Source: Undaria pinnatifida
Lineage: Eukaryota > Sar > Phaeophyceae > Laminariales > Alariaceae
Direction: 5' to 3'
Assembly: GCA_012845835.1 (NCBI GenBank)
Contig: JABAKD010000003.1
Location: forward strand, 2,352,212-2,416,211
Length of the DNA: 64,000 nt
Both the position numbers and the translations under genes were made by a program. How positions within the stretch are numbered: position 1 is the first letter of the stretch; each line of letters starts with the position of its first letter. The notes below the pieces were generated by a model. It was not told where the DNA came from, ran no database searches, and was given only the letters and a program-made list of their open reading frames with translations. Shown here piece after piece: positions 22,165-33,359 of this stretch.

Positions 22165-22512
22165 CCACCTTACCATGTCTCGCCCACCTGCCGACCGCGC
22201 CAGGTATCAACAGAATCATGAGAAAATTTTGCGGCGCTATGACTTCTTTGCAAGGCCTCTTCGAGTTCTTCGAGGGAGCAATCGAGAAGCAGGAAGATCA
22301 GTCACTCCTTCGCGCCGCTCGGCTCGCCCTTCCGACTGTGGCGATGCCGGGCATTGACGAAGTGTGGTTCGGGGAGAAATTCATGGCGCCGATCCGTTTC
22401 GGGCTTGGGCTGTGGCCGTTCCGGTTCATGACCCAGGAGATGGAGGCCGCCGCTATTTTTGTGGTGGTGCTAGTAGAGTGCTTGAGGGGGACGAACGCTT
22501 GGAAGCACTAGG
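22165..22512 (+). pseudogene. MULE transposase fragment after the DDE domain
   Basis: Reads INRIMRKFCGAMTSLQGLFE then FFEGAIEKQEDQ, the conserved N-R-x-x-K..l..l...fe..i pattern that follows the DDE core. The frame stays open to 22,512, but homology shifts to another frame near 22,460, indicating an indel. Confidence 0.65.
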
Positions 22513-22744
22513 GAAACTACAGTTCCTGGGCGAGTTGGTTGTGGGCGTCGAGACGGTCGCCGTCGTCATGGAGAGCCGTGACGGCCGGGCTATGCGGTAC
22601 ATAGTTTGCAGCATGACGGATGGCAGTCACATCTTCTCGTGCCGAACACTCCAAGAACTCGGTCTTTGTTGCCGGCACTTTTGGCAGGCCATGCGTTTGA
22701 GCCCGAAGTTCAAATTCCACGTAGGCATACTCAACAGGCATTGA
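22460..22744 (+). pseudogene. MULE SWIM zinc-finger fragment
   Basis: After the frameshift the frame gives VAVVMESRDGRAMRYIVCS and then the SWIM-type finger IFSCRTLQELGLCCRHFWQA with C..C..H ligands, then KFKFHVGILNRH followed by TGA. The family normally has Arg-x-Trp here, so this is again a probable TGG-to-TGA change. Confidence 0.75.
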
Positions 22745-22871
22745 CTAACAGAGCATGGCCTGGGGGAACTAGAGCCTTGGCCACCAGAGTGTAAACCGCA
22801 ATGAATGGTAGCGCTAGTCCACAGCGGCGCGTCCAACGACGACCAGGTTCCCGCGCCCACGGTAGCGGTGG

Positions 22872-23228
22872 GTGTCACGTGGCAAGCAATCCCGGAGAAC
22901 GCCACCATACTCTAGGCTGCAGAAGGTGGTGCAGGCAGGGCAAAGTAGCCAGGACCGCCGGCTCCTTTACGTGGAGTTGTTGAAGAAGGCCACCGCGGCC
23001 GTGAGCTCTGGGGTGCAATTGGTTCCTCCTGATACTATGAGGACCATCGTACAGACGTTCGAAAGTAGCATGCACACCGCGGCGATGATTCCTTCGGGGC
23101 AGGGGGCTGTACTTGGTAACCCACTAGCTGTGCGCCAACCGGTTGTTAGAAGCCAAGGTGCTAGGGAGAAGTCTAGCCTGGAATATGGCGGGGCATTGAG
23201 CAGGAGACGCGCGCAGGCCAATACTTGA
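22872..23228 (+). pseudogene. MULE C-terminal tail (tentative)
   Basis: A 118-codon frame with LLYVELLKKATAAVSSGVQL and VPPDTMRTIVQTFESSM follows the SWIM finger on the same strand; such helical, poorly conserved tails are usual in Far1/MULE proteins. Assignment is by position only. Confidence 0.35.
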
Positions 23229-24193
23229 ACCATGTTGAGCTTACGACGGGTTCTGTTCAGGCTCGGTCGTGGAGGGCAAAGAACGGAGTGGAATGGCATT
23301 GTGCTTTCCGGGGAGCGACTTCGTGTTTCTCGATCCCATCCCCCGCTGTATATCCAAGGTGATGGGTGGCCAGAAAGCATTTCTGGGGTTCGGGCTTCGT
23401 CGGGGTGACTGGTCGGTGTTTTTCTACCGGTGATAGCGGGGGTACGTTGTGAAAGAACCAGTCCGTTCGAACGTACATAATTAAGCTACTGTATACAAGA
23501 TTTATGGCAGATTTGTCAAAGTTTTCGTGAACGTCGACCGCGCGTCGACCACACATCGCAAGCGAACATGGAGAAAGCCACAATGGGTTGCCCGAAGCTC
23601 GGCGGGAGGTCATCTGGCCGAAGAACATTTTTTCTAGAATAATTACGTCGCCACAACCCTTCAACCATGCTACATGCATTCGCTTGCGCCCGCTGTGTAC
23701 GTCCCTCATGCTCTAGTTAACACCCATCCGCTCAACCCTCAACGATCACAACGCAACAGGTTTCAAAGACATTCATACCCCCCCCCCCTCTCCCTACTCA
23801 AACTCAAACGGCGCAACCTTTCACCCGGCACGACAAGCCCCGGAGATCTTGGTGCCATTCGCAACGTGGCAGGTCGACAATATATCGCTCCATCAGGCGG
23901 TGCTCCCGTACGTCAGACGGTGCGGCCTTTTCAATGTGCACCCGGCATGAAAACCCTTCTCTAATAATGACATACATGATGGCATTCGAACGTCCCTCCT
24001 TTGCAGTGGCCTCCATCACACTCTCAGTGATTTCCACCCGTTATCGAGGCACCACAACACTAAATAGACATGCCCGGCGCCAGCGGCGTCGGCGGGTACG
24101 CGCGACTAGCCGGTCGCCGAAGCGCAGAATGCGCAGAAGCCAAGGCCTACCACGGTGCAGATCGTTTTGCACCACTGCAACGTCCTCAAATGT
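23229..24193. other. Intergenic, no gene seen
   Basis: Mixed-composition sequence with short ORFs on both strands, none with a recognisable domain. A CCCCCCCCCC-like run lies near 23,780. It may contain the 3' terminal repeat of the MULE, which I could not pair with a 5' partner. Confidence 0.4.
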
Positions 24194-24700
24194 CTAAGTC
24201 TGGCTACCATGAAGAGGACGCCGTCGGGGACCAGTTGCTGGCCGTCCGTCTCTCCACCACCAACTCAACAAATATGACGCCACACTAAACCGACTGTACA
24301 TAGCCGCAGTCCAGAACGTTTCCAAGAACAAATTCTCACGACGCCCATCACCACACATGATCATCTCCAGAGACCGTAGCATCTCCAGGTCGCCATCTTT
24401 CGCATAGCGCCGCACTTGAGCTTCCATCCATCCCCCGCCTTGCCCCAAAAATGTCGAAAGAGGCCCCATAATTTCGCCATCTCTCGCTGCCGCCGCCAGT
24501 TTCAGAGGTGGGCCTCGGCCGCTACGAGCTACTCATCGAGAACGTAGCCATCTTCGTCTCTGCCGAGGTCAGTAGTGTAACAGCATGCTACAAGGTCTGC
24601 ACGACCGGAACTTACGGCGACTTCTAAAGCCTTCACTCCCATCTGGTCTTTGTAGCTACCTTTAACGATCAACAACTTCAGAAATTCATCGTGCCCGGCC
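24194..24700 (-). pseudogene. Ankyrin-like fragment
   Basis: From 24,699 the minus strand reads AGHDEFLKLLIVKGSYKDQM, VKALEVAVSSGRADLVACC and GRDEDGYVLDE, then a stop at 24,529-24,531. The G..efL.lLi..g and al..A..sG..dlV spacing resembles degenerate ankyrin repeats. A second frame (24,469-24,194) reads VRRYAKDGDLEMLRSLEM and SRFSVASYLLSWW, again ankyrin-like, but is cut off from the first by stops. Probably a broken ankyrin gene piece. Confidence 0.4.
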
Positions 24701-25118
24701 GTTTCAGGGGGGGAAGAGTGTTTTAAGGCTCAGTTTGGGTAAGCTATTATTAGTTAACCTTTTGCAAGTGGTCAAACGGACTAATACCCCACGAATACCT
24801 TAACAAATGGCGTCGTCGACAGACCATGGATGGGTTTTTCGGGTCGTGGGTTCAAATCCCACCATCCACAATAATAAACTTTTTCAGACTTTCCCCATAC
24901 TGTATGACATGTCGAACTTGAAAAATACTCTACTCGGTATCCCCAGGAAATGAAGCAGCTTGGATATTAACAGGTCCGGCCGTGTATCCGGCCGACCTGG
25001 TATCCCGCCGTTTCAGGGGGAGGAGAGTGTTATAAGGCTTAGTTTGGGTAAGCTATTATTGGTGAGCCTTTTGCAAGTGGTCAAACGGACTAATACCCTA
25101 CTAATACCTTAACAAGCA
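24697..25118 (+). repeat. Direct repeat pair flanking a tRNA-like element
   Basis: About 115 bp from GCCGTTTCAGGGGG to CTAATACC..TACCTTAACAA is present at 24,699-24,808 and again at 25,009-25,116, differing at about 10 positions. About 200 bp between them holds the tRNA-like segment. Confidence 0.85.
24826..24869 (+). ncRNA. Truncated tRNA-like element (acceptor and T arm only)
   Basis: ATGGATG (24,826-24,832) pairs at six of seven positions with CATCCAC (24,863-24,869). A perfect T arm, GTGGG-TTCAAAT-CCCAC, lies directly inside. Only 13 bases occupy the place of the D, anticodon and variable arms. It could be a tRNA pseudogene, a SINE head or a mini-hairpin; function unproven. Confidence 0.5.
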
Positions 25119-25385
25119 GCAGCAGCACAACAGCAGCAGCAGTATACTGCAGCAGTAGTAGTCGTAGTAGTAGTCGTAGTAGTAGTAGTAGTAGTACTAG
25201 TACTAGTACTAGTTGCAGTAGTACTAGTAGTACTAGTACTACTAGTAGAAGTCGTAGTAGTAGTCGTAGTAATAGTACTAGCAGCAGCAGTAGTAGTAGT
25301 AGTAGTACTAGTAGTACTAGTAGTACTAGTAGTACTAGTAGTAGTGGTAGCAGTAGTAGTAAGTACTATTACTTGTAGTAGTACG
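25111..25385. repeat. AGC/AGT trinucleotide microsatellite
   Basis: About 270 bp of AGC, AGT and ACT triplets with CGT interruptions; many internal ACTAGT palindromes. Confidence 0.95.
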
Positions 25386-25574
25386 CGATAGCACCGAATT
25401 AATAATTTGGCAGTTAAGAATTTATTTCAGGCTCGAGTTTCAGACGAAAAAAAACAACAAAAAAACATGCATGCATGCATATATTAACTGGTATGGCCTT
25501 TTTGTCTGACTGGTCGCTGGTCGCTCATTGGCTGGGGATCGTACATAATAAAGTAACCGTCATCTGAGGACGAT

Positions 25575-26040
25575 AGGGTCCCATCCCAGGATCATAATCT
25601 ATCCACACATATATATACAACTCCGACAACCCGAGAACGAACACAGCTATATAGGGTCCCATCCCCGGCCCAGAGATCATTCTATATCTCTAAAAGTTAG
25701 ACAAACCGAGGAATAAAACCGACTTCTCTCGGATCATCACCGCCCCTCACGGTGTGGAAACCCCAACTCCGTTGGCTAAAATCCCTGATTGGTTCGAGCT
25801 CCACAGCGGCGCCCCACCCTAGGAAGATGATAGAGGCTCGCCAACCAATGGGAGGCAGTTCCGTTGCACACAGCGGAGATAGGGCCCCATCCCCGGTTCA
25901 GAAATCCTTCGAATCTCTATAACTCCAACAACGCGGGAACTGTAACGACGATGATCTCCCCCGGGTCGATATACCTCCCCGCACGGCGTGTCAACCCCGA
26001 CCCCCCGTTGGCTTATTATTCGTGATTGGCTGGTAGGCAT
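25575..26040 (+). repeat. Diverged tandem duplication, about 228-bp unit
   Basis: 25,651-25,800 and 25,878-26,040 share CCATCCCCGG.CCAGA, ATCTCT, a GATCATC or GATGATCTCC block, CCCCGCACGG-like and CCGTTGGCT blocks. A third partial CCCATCCC start is at about 25,580. Confidence 0.65.
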
Positions 26041-26118
26041 ATTTCGACCGACTCGGGTTTTCTCGCATACTTCTGTATACGGCAAATATTTGCAATGCAA
26101 GCGCAATTCGACCTGCTA

Positions 26119-27150
26119 TTTGCATAATAGATCGCACAAAAAGGCGAGTTTAAGCCTGTATCACAGGCTGGCGTGCCGAGCAAGCACGCTCAAAATGAGG
26201 ATGGGAGAAACACTTGATGAACAGCAACAACAGCACCAAACGCAATATAAATGGACGAATTAGATCGATTTGTACCCAGGATCCAGGGGGCCCCGGTTTT
26301 AGGCACAATTAATTTCAAGCAAAAATGAGGAGTTCAAAGCAAAACGACATAGCAAATGGAACTAAAAGAACTGGCACAACTTGAGCAAAATAACCAACCG
26401 TGGAAAAAAGCCTGAAATGAGGCCAAAACAGTGCGTATTTGACTCACTGGCATAATGGTCGAATAATCATGGAATACTATTCACAACTCCTATCGTTTGT
26501 TTTTCTTTTCATTTTTGTTTCATGGAATTCTTGCCCGCATTATCACCTCTTCTTGGTCGCCTATTATGCGACCTCATTCGCCTGTTGGGTCAAAGCCTAA
26601 CTAACAACCTCGCAAAATTATTTTTGCGGTTTTCGGCATGCCACTCGCTTGCTAAGGGCAACACTTCAATTAGGAATACTTGCCCGCATAATCCACTCTT
26701 TTTCTTGGTCGCTAATTATGCGACCCCGAAAAAAGAGGCTGAATATCCCGATTTCATTCGCCTATTGGGTCAAAGCCTAACTGACGACCTCGCAACTATT
26801 TACTAGGTCGCTATTTGGCTGGTTAGTTGCATAATTGGTTGCGCAAAAAAACGGTTTTGAGCCTGTACCAGGTTGACGTGCAGACCTCAAGCACGCTCAA
26901 ATGATGAACGCTTGAACAGCACCAAACGCAATATAAAGGCATGAATTAGAGCGATCTACTACTGGTATAATACGCGTTTTGCGGTTTTTGGCATGCTACT
27001 CGCTTGCATAGGGCAACAATTTTTAATTCGGAATACTTGCCCGCATAATTACCTCTTCTTAGTCGCGTATTATGCGACCCCGAAAAAAGAGGCTGAAAAT
27101 CCCGATTACATTTGCCTATTGGGTCAAAGCCTAACTAAGAGTCGTTCTGC
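26119..27150 (+). repeat. Complex local duplication, about 700-bp unit
   Basis: AATACTTGCCCGCATAAT, GTCGC.TATTATGCGACC, CGAAAAAAGAGGCTGA and TTGGGTCAAAGCCTAACT recur two or three times between 26,530 and 27,140. An upstream block (GCACCAAACGCAATATAAA, CTCAAGCACGCTCAAA-like) occurs at about 26,130-26,270 and 26,830-26,960. The frame ATPKKEAE inside is short and broken. Confidence 0.8.
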
Positions 27151-27229
27151 GGTAGCCCCCAACATTTCTTTAGCGAAATCGACGGTTTCGAAACCAACTC
27201 CCGGCCGTATCTCCTGAAATACGCTGCCC

Positions 27230-28680
27230 CTTGCCCCCCCCGAGGTCATCGTTCGATAGTCCTTCGCAAACAAGAAAATATGTGAACATTTTATTTTCAT
27301 ATCATCCTCCTCGTTCGTGTCGAGCAGCCATGAAATGTTCGTTAAAGAAAATCGCTGTTTTTTTTGGAGGGGGCTATCCTAGAATCAGTCCTAACGACCT
27401 CGCAAACTATCAAGTCCTCCGTGGTCACAGGACAGGCTCCAGACACCGTGGAGTGGAAGAATATCCCAGGAAACAAAAAAAATAAAACAAGGCGAAATAA
27501 AAGTCGTATATTCGTACACAGCTGAATAAAGCAATTCATATGCATGTATATAGAAAAATGTAAATGAAGAAATCAAGCCTACGTATGATACGTGCCAGGC
27601 CCCTGTTACTGGTGAATACGTTTCAATACTCGCATCTGAAAACGACTACTACACCGCATGCCACCCAGGAAACCCAACCAACCAACCATTCAATCAATGT
27701 GCAAATAAATGAATCCGAGGAGACCAAAGGAACTTACAACTCGTAAAAGAGCTCGCCTGTATGTATGATAGATATCAAAGATAGATACCGGTTGACGCTG
27801 GACAGACCTTTGGCCACTCGTCCGACTGTCGAGCAGCAAAAGGCCTCGACAGACAGCCTCGACAGTCGAAAAACAGGGGATGTTTCATTGACATCCCCTA
27901 TTTTAGAAAAACGCCCGGCAAAAGCACGGAAACCATCGATATTGTTCTCGTGCGGCACGAGGTCCAGGACGACTATCCTATAATAATAGTACCCAAAGAT
28001 CCAACATGCGAAGCTCGCACGCAGGTAGAGAACCAGATGTAGGATGTAGGAGGCAGCATCGTGGACTCATTCACTCGTGGACGCGCAACATGCAAAGTGT
28101 ATGTACCAATTAACTACAGGGGCACAGCAGTCAACTACTTACTTGATTGAATCGACTCACTATTGTTTCATCTAAAAAGTTACACGCTTGAGGGGTTTCC
28201 ACAGATATATGGAGGCGTTATCTCACCCGGGGATTGAGGATGGTTTGTCGAGACAGCCCCAAACCTCTCGACAGACAGCTCGACCGCTCGAAAGCTCGCT
28301 GTTGTCAACCGACATCTTTGTGTGATAAGAGGGTAGAGGGGGGACGACGATATATATATATATATATCAGCAGACCAATCAGCCAACGCTATTACTACGC
28401 GTCATGCGTACAATAGCCCGTCCGAGTCAATTGGAAAAATAATGAAAAGGAAGACGGAGTAGGAAAATGAAAGGGAATAATACCAGATGATCCTCCACAA
28501 GGAACTGACTGAAAAAAGCCGTATTGGACACATAGGGGGCATCATGTGCATAATAAGGGTACTGAGGGGAGAACACAACAAGGCGAAGAAGTCCGGTCGG
28601 CCTTACGCTAACTATTTACGGCCATGGGGAGGGGAGGCCCACAAACAAACGTCAAGACGATGATGGCCAGAGCCAAGCTT
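27230..28680. other. No gene; hairpin and simple repeats
   Basis: 27,876-27,898 holds the perfect hairpin GGGGATGT-TTCATTG-ACATCCCC. CTCGACAGACAGC-like strings occur at about 27,845 and 28,268, suggesting two related fragments. A (TA)n run lies at 28,350-28,367. ORFs are short and unrecognised. Confidence 0.5.
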
Positions 28681-28683
28681 CCT

Positions 28684-30003
28684 TCAAGTCTCTTGGGCAG
28701 TACGCCCCCCCCTTCCCACCTCTCGCCCCTCCCCCCTCCCCCCTTCCCCCCCGCCACGTAGAGATGCCGACGGTGGGTAGCGCTCCCGCGGCCTTTGCAT
28801 GATGCTCTGCAATTCTACAGCTCTCTCCGCGTCATGCCATTTCTGCATGAATGACTCACTCTGCCCCCTCCTCGACCCGTCTAAATAATCTGTCGACCTT
28901 CTGCGCAGTTTTTTTCGCCACCCCTTCGAACTTAATTCCAAATGTCGACATATTCTCCTCCAGTCAGGCGCACCATCCAATCCTTCTCTTGCCCTCCTGA
29001 GCAACCCTTTTACCCCCAACCAAACAGATCACCCTCCGGGGCAGACGCTCCTCCCCCATACGTGCCACCGGACGAATCCCGCAAATATTTTTTATCCTCC
29101 ATTTCCGCACTGCTGTCGCCTCCATGCTCTCGGAGGGAGGCTTTCTTGGCAAGCGCGTGGGCGTGCGAGAGGGTGTGGTCATCGCGCTTGCTTCCGTTTC
29201 CACCAGCCGAGGCATCGGAGGAGCATGGAGTAAGTGGTGAACCTGTGGTAGCCTGTCATAGTCAGGCTTGTTCGGGCTCCACCTCACGCACCCATAGTCT
29301 CTGAAACGCCGCGTAATCTCGACACTGAGTTATCTACAGCTCAGCCCAAGTACACACACTCGATTATTTGTTTGCATACCTGGCCGGCTGCATTGATGGT
29401 GAACGAACGACACATTCCCCCCATATTTTGCCTGCAGGCACATGGTCTCCGTTTTGGCCTCGGAGATCGCAAAAAGCCCGAACACGGAGCACGCAGTCAA
29501 AACGATCACCGTCATCATCCTCTCCAGCCCTCATCTGGTGATCGCGATACGATGGATGCCCGCATCGTCAGTGTACAGCATACCTCATAACCCCTGCACC
29601 TCCTCTTCCTCCCCCTTCCCCTTCCGCTCATCGACTTCTTCTTTTGTCTGCTCGTGGTGTGGGCCATTTTTTCTTATTTCGTTGGAGCTGCGTAAACCAT
29701 GTTGTCCATGGCAGCTGCATCAAGAGGAGGAAGGTGTTTCTCGGCAACACGCAGTACCGCCGTGAAAAACCGGTTGAACAACAGTGGCGCAAGCACACAC
29801 CCTTGCCCAAGACCTTGCCCCACGTCGGACTTATTATCCGAGCACTTTCCATCATCCAACCGCACGCATGCTTGCATGCTGTCGTGGAATTGGCGGATGA
29901 CGGCGAGTGTGCTCGGTGGCAAGAACAGCCCCAGCCCAGAGAAGAGTGCTGTCGACGGAGTCATATGCTTTTGGTGAAATCGATGAAGCACAATTACAAG
30001 CAC
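28684..30003 (-). mobile_element. Broken LINE (non-LTR retrotransposon) reverse transcriptase
   Basis: Minus-strand fragments in order match an RVT_1-type LINE polymerase. First come FIDFTK and, in a shifted frame, YDSVDSTLLW (about 29,940-29,985), then LAVIRQFHDSMQACVRLDDG and the motif-B region GQGLGQGCVLAPLLFNRFF (usually G-L-R-Q-G-C). A YTDDAG catalytic box (about 29,580) follows in another frame, then SEAKTETMCLQAKY. The C-terminal part reads MRWSPNKPDYDRLPQVHHLL, VARMGEERLPRRVI and SESFMQKWHDAERA. Several frameshifts and stops kill it. No 5' ORF1 or endonuclease is seen, so it is 5' truncated, as LINEs often are. The C-terminus resembles LINE proteins that I recall as abundant in brown algal genomes (from memory). 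Confidence 0.85.
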
Positions 30004-33000
30004 AGCGGGGTGCCCTACCCCCCTAACCTAAGTCAACGATACAACAAGCCTAACAGGTATTATCTGTAGTTTATGTTTGGTCCCCACGTTACCAACAAAC
30101 GTCGAACTCCGAAGCCTCTTACAAGAGGTTAGGTTTCCCGTCTCGCGGTTTTTAGAGCGGAAAACATCCATGCCCACCGACTGTCGCCGCACAATCATAT
30201 ATATATATATATATATCAGCAAACACACGTTCGTTTGATATTATTTTGGCATTGAGCTTGTTCGCAAGACACTTTGCTTAGCAAGCCTCTCAATAATAAC
30301 TGCCAAACAAAAACAGAAAAACCTTGATTTTAGGAATAAATATTGTACAGCCAGCGTAGTACCGCACGTTCTTTCCACGGCCGCCTGTGGGAGATCTATC
30401 TTTCCTAACGACGTAGTTACGCAGAAAACGGTGATAGTCGTTTCCTTCGTAGATAGAACCTATCCAAACGCAGAACACAAAAACAGCACCACCACCACGA
30501 AACAAAAAAAAAACCCGACACCAATACCAACACCCGCTCGCGGCTCCAAGCCGCGTGTCGCTTCATAACACACCTATACCACAAAACAGCAACAGCGCAA
30601 CAGCATGCTGCGTTGTCTCAAACCAGGAAACCTCCTAATAATCACGCCACCGGCGCCGCCTGGGAGGCTCATCATCCACACGTACGAGCGCTAAACCTAC
30701 GTACCTATCCCTAACCCTAACCTAACCTAAATTATCTGAGCGATAACACAAGCTATCTACTACTAGTAGGAAGCGATGATACAAGCGTTTATGCTCGTTG
30801 GGGCCACAAAGTGTCCAGAGTCCGCACTGAATGCTGATAAGGACTCGGCGGGTGATTCGGGTGCACGTCCAACACCTTACCTATAGTAACCCTTTTGGAA
30901 CTGCGCCAACGTTTTTGGCGATGTATGCCTGACTTGGAACTAGTGTGGGATAAAGTTTGCTGTTCCTGTCAATAAAGGCGATACGCCCTCTCAAAACAAA
31001 ACAAAACAATACAAAATCGTTCTAAACGACCTCTCAAAAGTCAAACAGAAATCAAACCACCCCCTGAATGAAGCAAGCTCATCAGACACGCCGCAAGTAC
31101 CGTAGTACTTTTTGGTAGCCTCAACAGGCGACCGACCCTGCATGCCAACGAGACGTCTCAACCGCCAAAAAACATATGCAGTAGAGTAGTGCACACCGGC
31201 TAACCGCTCTTTGAGGAGCTATTAACCTAAAATCCCCTCACGCATCTCAACCACAAACCATCCCCAGAGGCACATCGGAGATGCGCTTGTCCTCTGCCCT
31301 CTCTTTTATGTTGGCTACATATATATACCTGTTCGAACTATCAAGTAGGATCTACAAACAGTCTTCGTATTATCGTACTATCGACTGGGAAGAAAGAGGG
31401 AGGGCGTCTCGAATCGCGGCAGTCCCTATAAATCATGATCGCGTGAACCCCAGTAGTACTTCGTACGTAGTCTCTTTCTTTCAAAATCACTTCGCCCAAC
31501 CCACATACTTTGCACGACACTCGTCTACAAGTCCGCGCACAAACGGGGTATCGCTTCATTTCTTCCATCTTCCGTCCACAAATTCCGCTTATGCTGCAAG
31601 CCTGTACAGACTGTTTCATTCCTTTTTTCCTTTGCGTCTACATAGAAGAAAGTACGACGATGTAGCTTGCCAACTCATGCGCAGAACACCTGCGCCGAAA
31701 ACGTAACACGACAAAAACAAAAAAGCGTGCAAAGCATAAAATCTCGTTAGGTTCATTCAGCAGAGGCCGCTCTCGCGAAGAAGCGGAGCGACGCATACCG
31801 CTACGTTTGCGAGGAAAAAAAAAAAAAACGTCCTAAAAAAACGCTGCCTGACTTGTCTGTCTGCCTGCCTGTCTGTCAGCCTGTCTGTCTGTCTGTCTGC
31901 CCATGTAGGAAAGTGGCAGAAAGTAAACCATGCCTGCAGCTAACACTATGTACAAGTATATATTTACAGGGGATGCTATCGATAGGACACGACCTCCGGG
32001 TAGGGGTGGGAAGCTCCATTTCTGACTGACGGAACTCCTCAATAACATCAATGTCGTTAATGTAGGAGCATCATTACCAAACCTACGGTAGGGGGGGTTC
32101 CCTTTTTTAGGGACCTGGTTTTGCAGTGGCTCGGGGTCACTCACTCGCGCGAGTGACCCGCCTGTTCCTTGCGGTCTCAGGCTTTCGTGCTGTTTCATTC
32201 TTGCAGTACATGAATCCGCCATTGAAGTGGGTAGCTACGTTGCGCCAAACAACTCGCCTGAAGCGTTTTCGTCGGTGAGGTACAAAGTCTCTCGAACGAG
32301 TGGGTGGCGCAAACCCGGTAGTGCCAAAGGGAGCATCTCCCCTACCCCCCTTACTACAAAATTATTTCTCATACTCACAGTAGTATATCTAGGCCAAGAG
32401 ACTGCTCATCGAGTTGGAGTTTCCATTTTTTTTTTCTCAAAAGTCGTTTGTTTGGGTGGGGAAGTAGACAGCTCCTCGTGTGAGGGAGGAAGGAGCAAAA
32501 CTTCAAAACTTCACACCGCGCTAGAATTCGTCGGTAGCACCAAAAAAACGAAAAAAAAAAAAAAAACTCACATCGATAACGCTGCACGCCTCGTCGCCTC
32601 CTTCTCTACCAATCCCCCCGTCGAAGTCCCCTTTTTCGTTGTTTTCTTGCCCGGCTTGCCGCCAGTTGGTCGCGAAACCGGAATAGAACCCCGAACGCAC
32701 CCATGCTGGATAGCGAGAACCGCTCTCAAGTAGTTCTTCAGGGATGCCTGTGAGCAACGAAGCGGCACATGAATCGTAGCGGAGGTATACAAATGAACGG
32801 GAGGCACTAAATGTGCACCAAGACGAGCGCGATAACGTACAAATGGAGGAAGCCGGGAGGGGAGTTTCCCAAAACATTGTAACCAGTACGTATGCATAAA
32901 TTTAATAAATCATAGGCGAGAAAAAAAGGGAATGACACTCGCCCCGCCCGCAGTCAAGAGAGGCGAGTAAATACCGCAAAACAATCTCCTTTCCTCCTCT

Positions 33001-33359
33001 GATTGAGTGACTCGTACCCATCCTCTGCGACACCGTTCGCACATACATATTTTCAAAGTACGCTCCCGCCATCTTTCGAACTCGGTTACGGCCCTTTGAA
33101 CCGGACAATATGCCAAAAAAAAAAGTCGTACCGCCGTCCAGCTCTGCCGTCAAAGTAGCGATGCACGGCGCTCGTGCGCTGTCGCGCAAGCTCCCACCGT
33201 ACGCTGCAGAATATGAAAGAGAGTCCAATAAGAACGACTTTCCTGTAGGACGCTAAGGAGTTTGGGATAGGAAATCTCTACCAACGGGGAGCGTATGTTA
33301 TAACCTAAGCTCGTACCAGTGATAGGTGTCACAATCAAAGGTTTCAATGTAAGCCTCGT
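30004..33359. other. Intergenic 3' of the helicase, no gene seen
   Basis: Simple repeats only: (TA)n at 30,197-30,216; telomere-like CCCTAACCCTAACCTAACC at about 30,712-30,730; a CTGT/CTGC tetranucleotide run at about 31,855-31,905; A runs at 31,817-31,828 and 32,554-32,566. ORFs on both strands lack domains. The helicase 3' UTR and poly(A) site should lie just below 33,360 but I cannot place them. Confidence 0.5.

Larger units (their letters stand above)
11525..23228 (+). mobile_element. Decayed MULE-type DNA transposon, split by a copia insertion
   Basis: Plus-strand fragments in order resemble an intron-containing Mutator-like transposase: a probable N-terminal DNA-binding part (12.4-13.7 kb), DDE catalytic core (20,464-21,834), a following helical part (22.2-22.5 kb), a SWIM zinc finger (22.6-22.74 kb) and a C-terminal tail. 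The copia element at 13,766-19,747 sits between N-terminal and catalytic parts with a clean TSD. Frameshifts and two Trp-to-stop changes show it is dead. I could not define the terminal inverted repeats, so both outer limits are estimates. Confidence 0.65.

Noticed and set aside
25111..25385. Trinucleotide array considered as a CRISPR-like or satellite array
   Set aside because: Units are 3 bp with no spacers; a plain microsatellite in a eukaryotic genome.
30707..30732. Telomere or internal telomeric array (CCCTAA-like)
   Set aside because: Only about four imperfect units; too short to claim.
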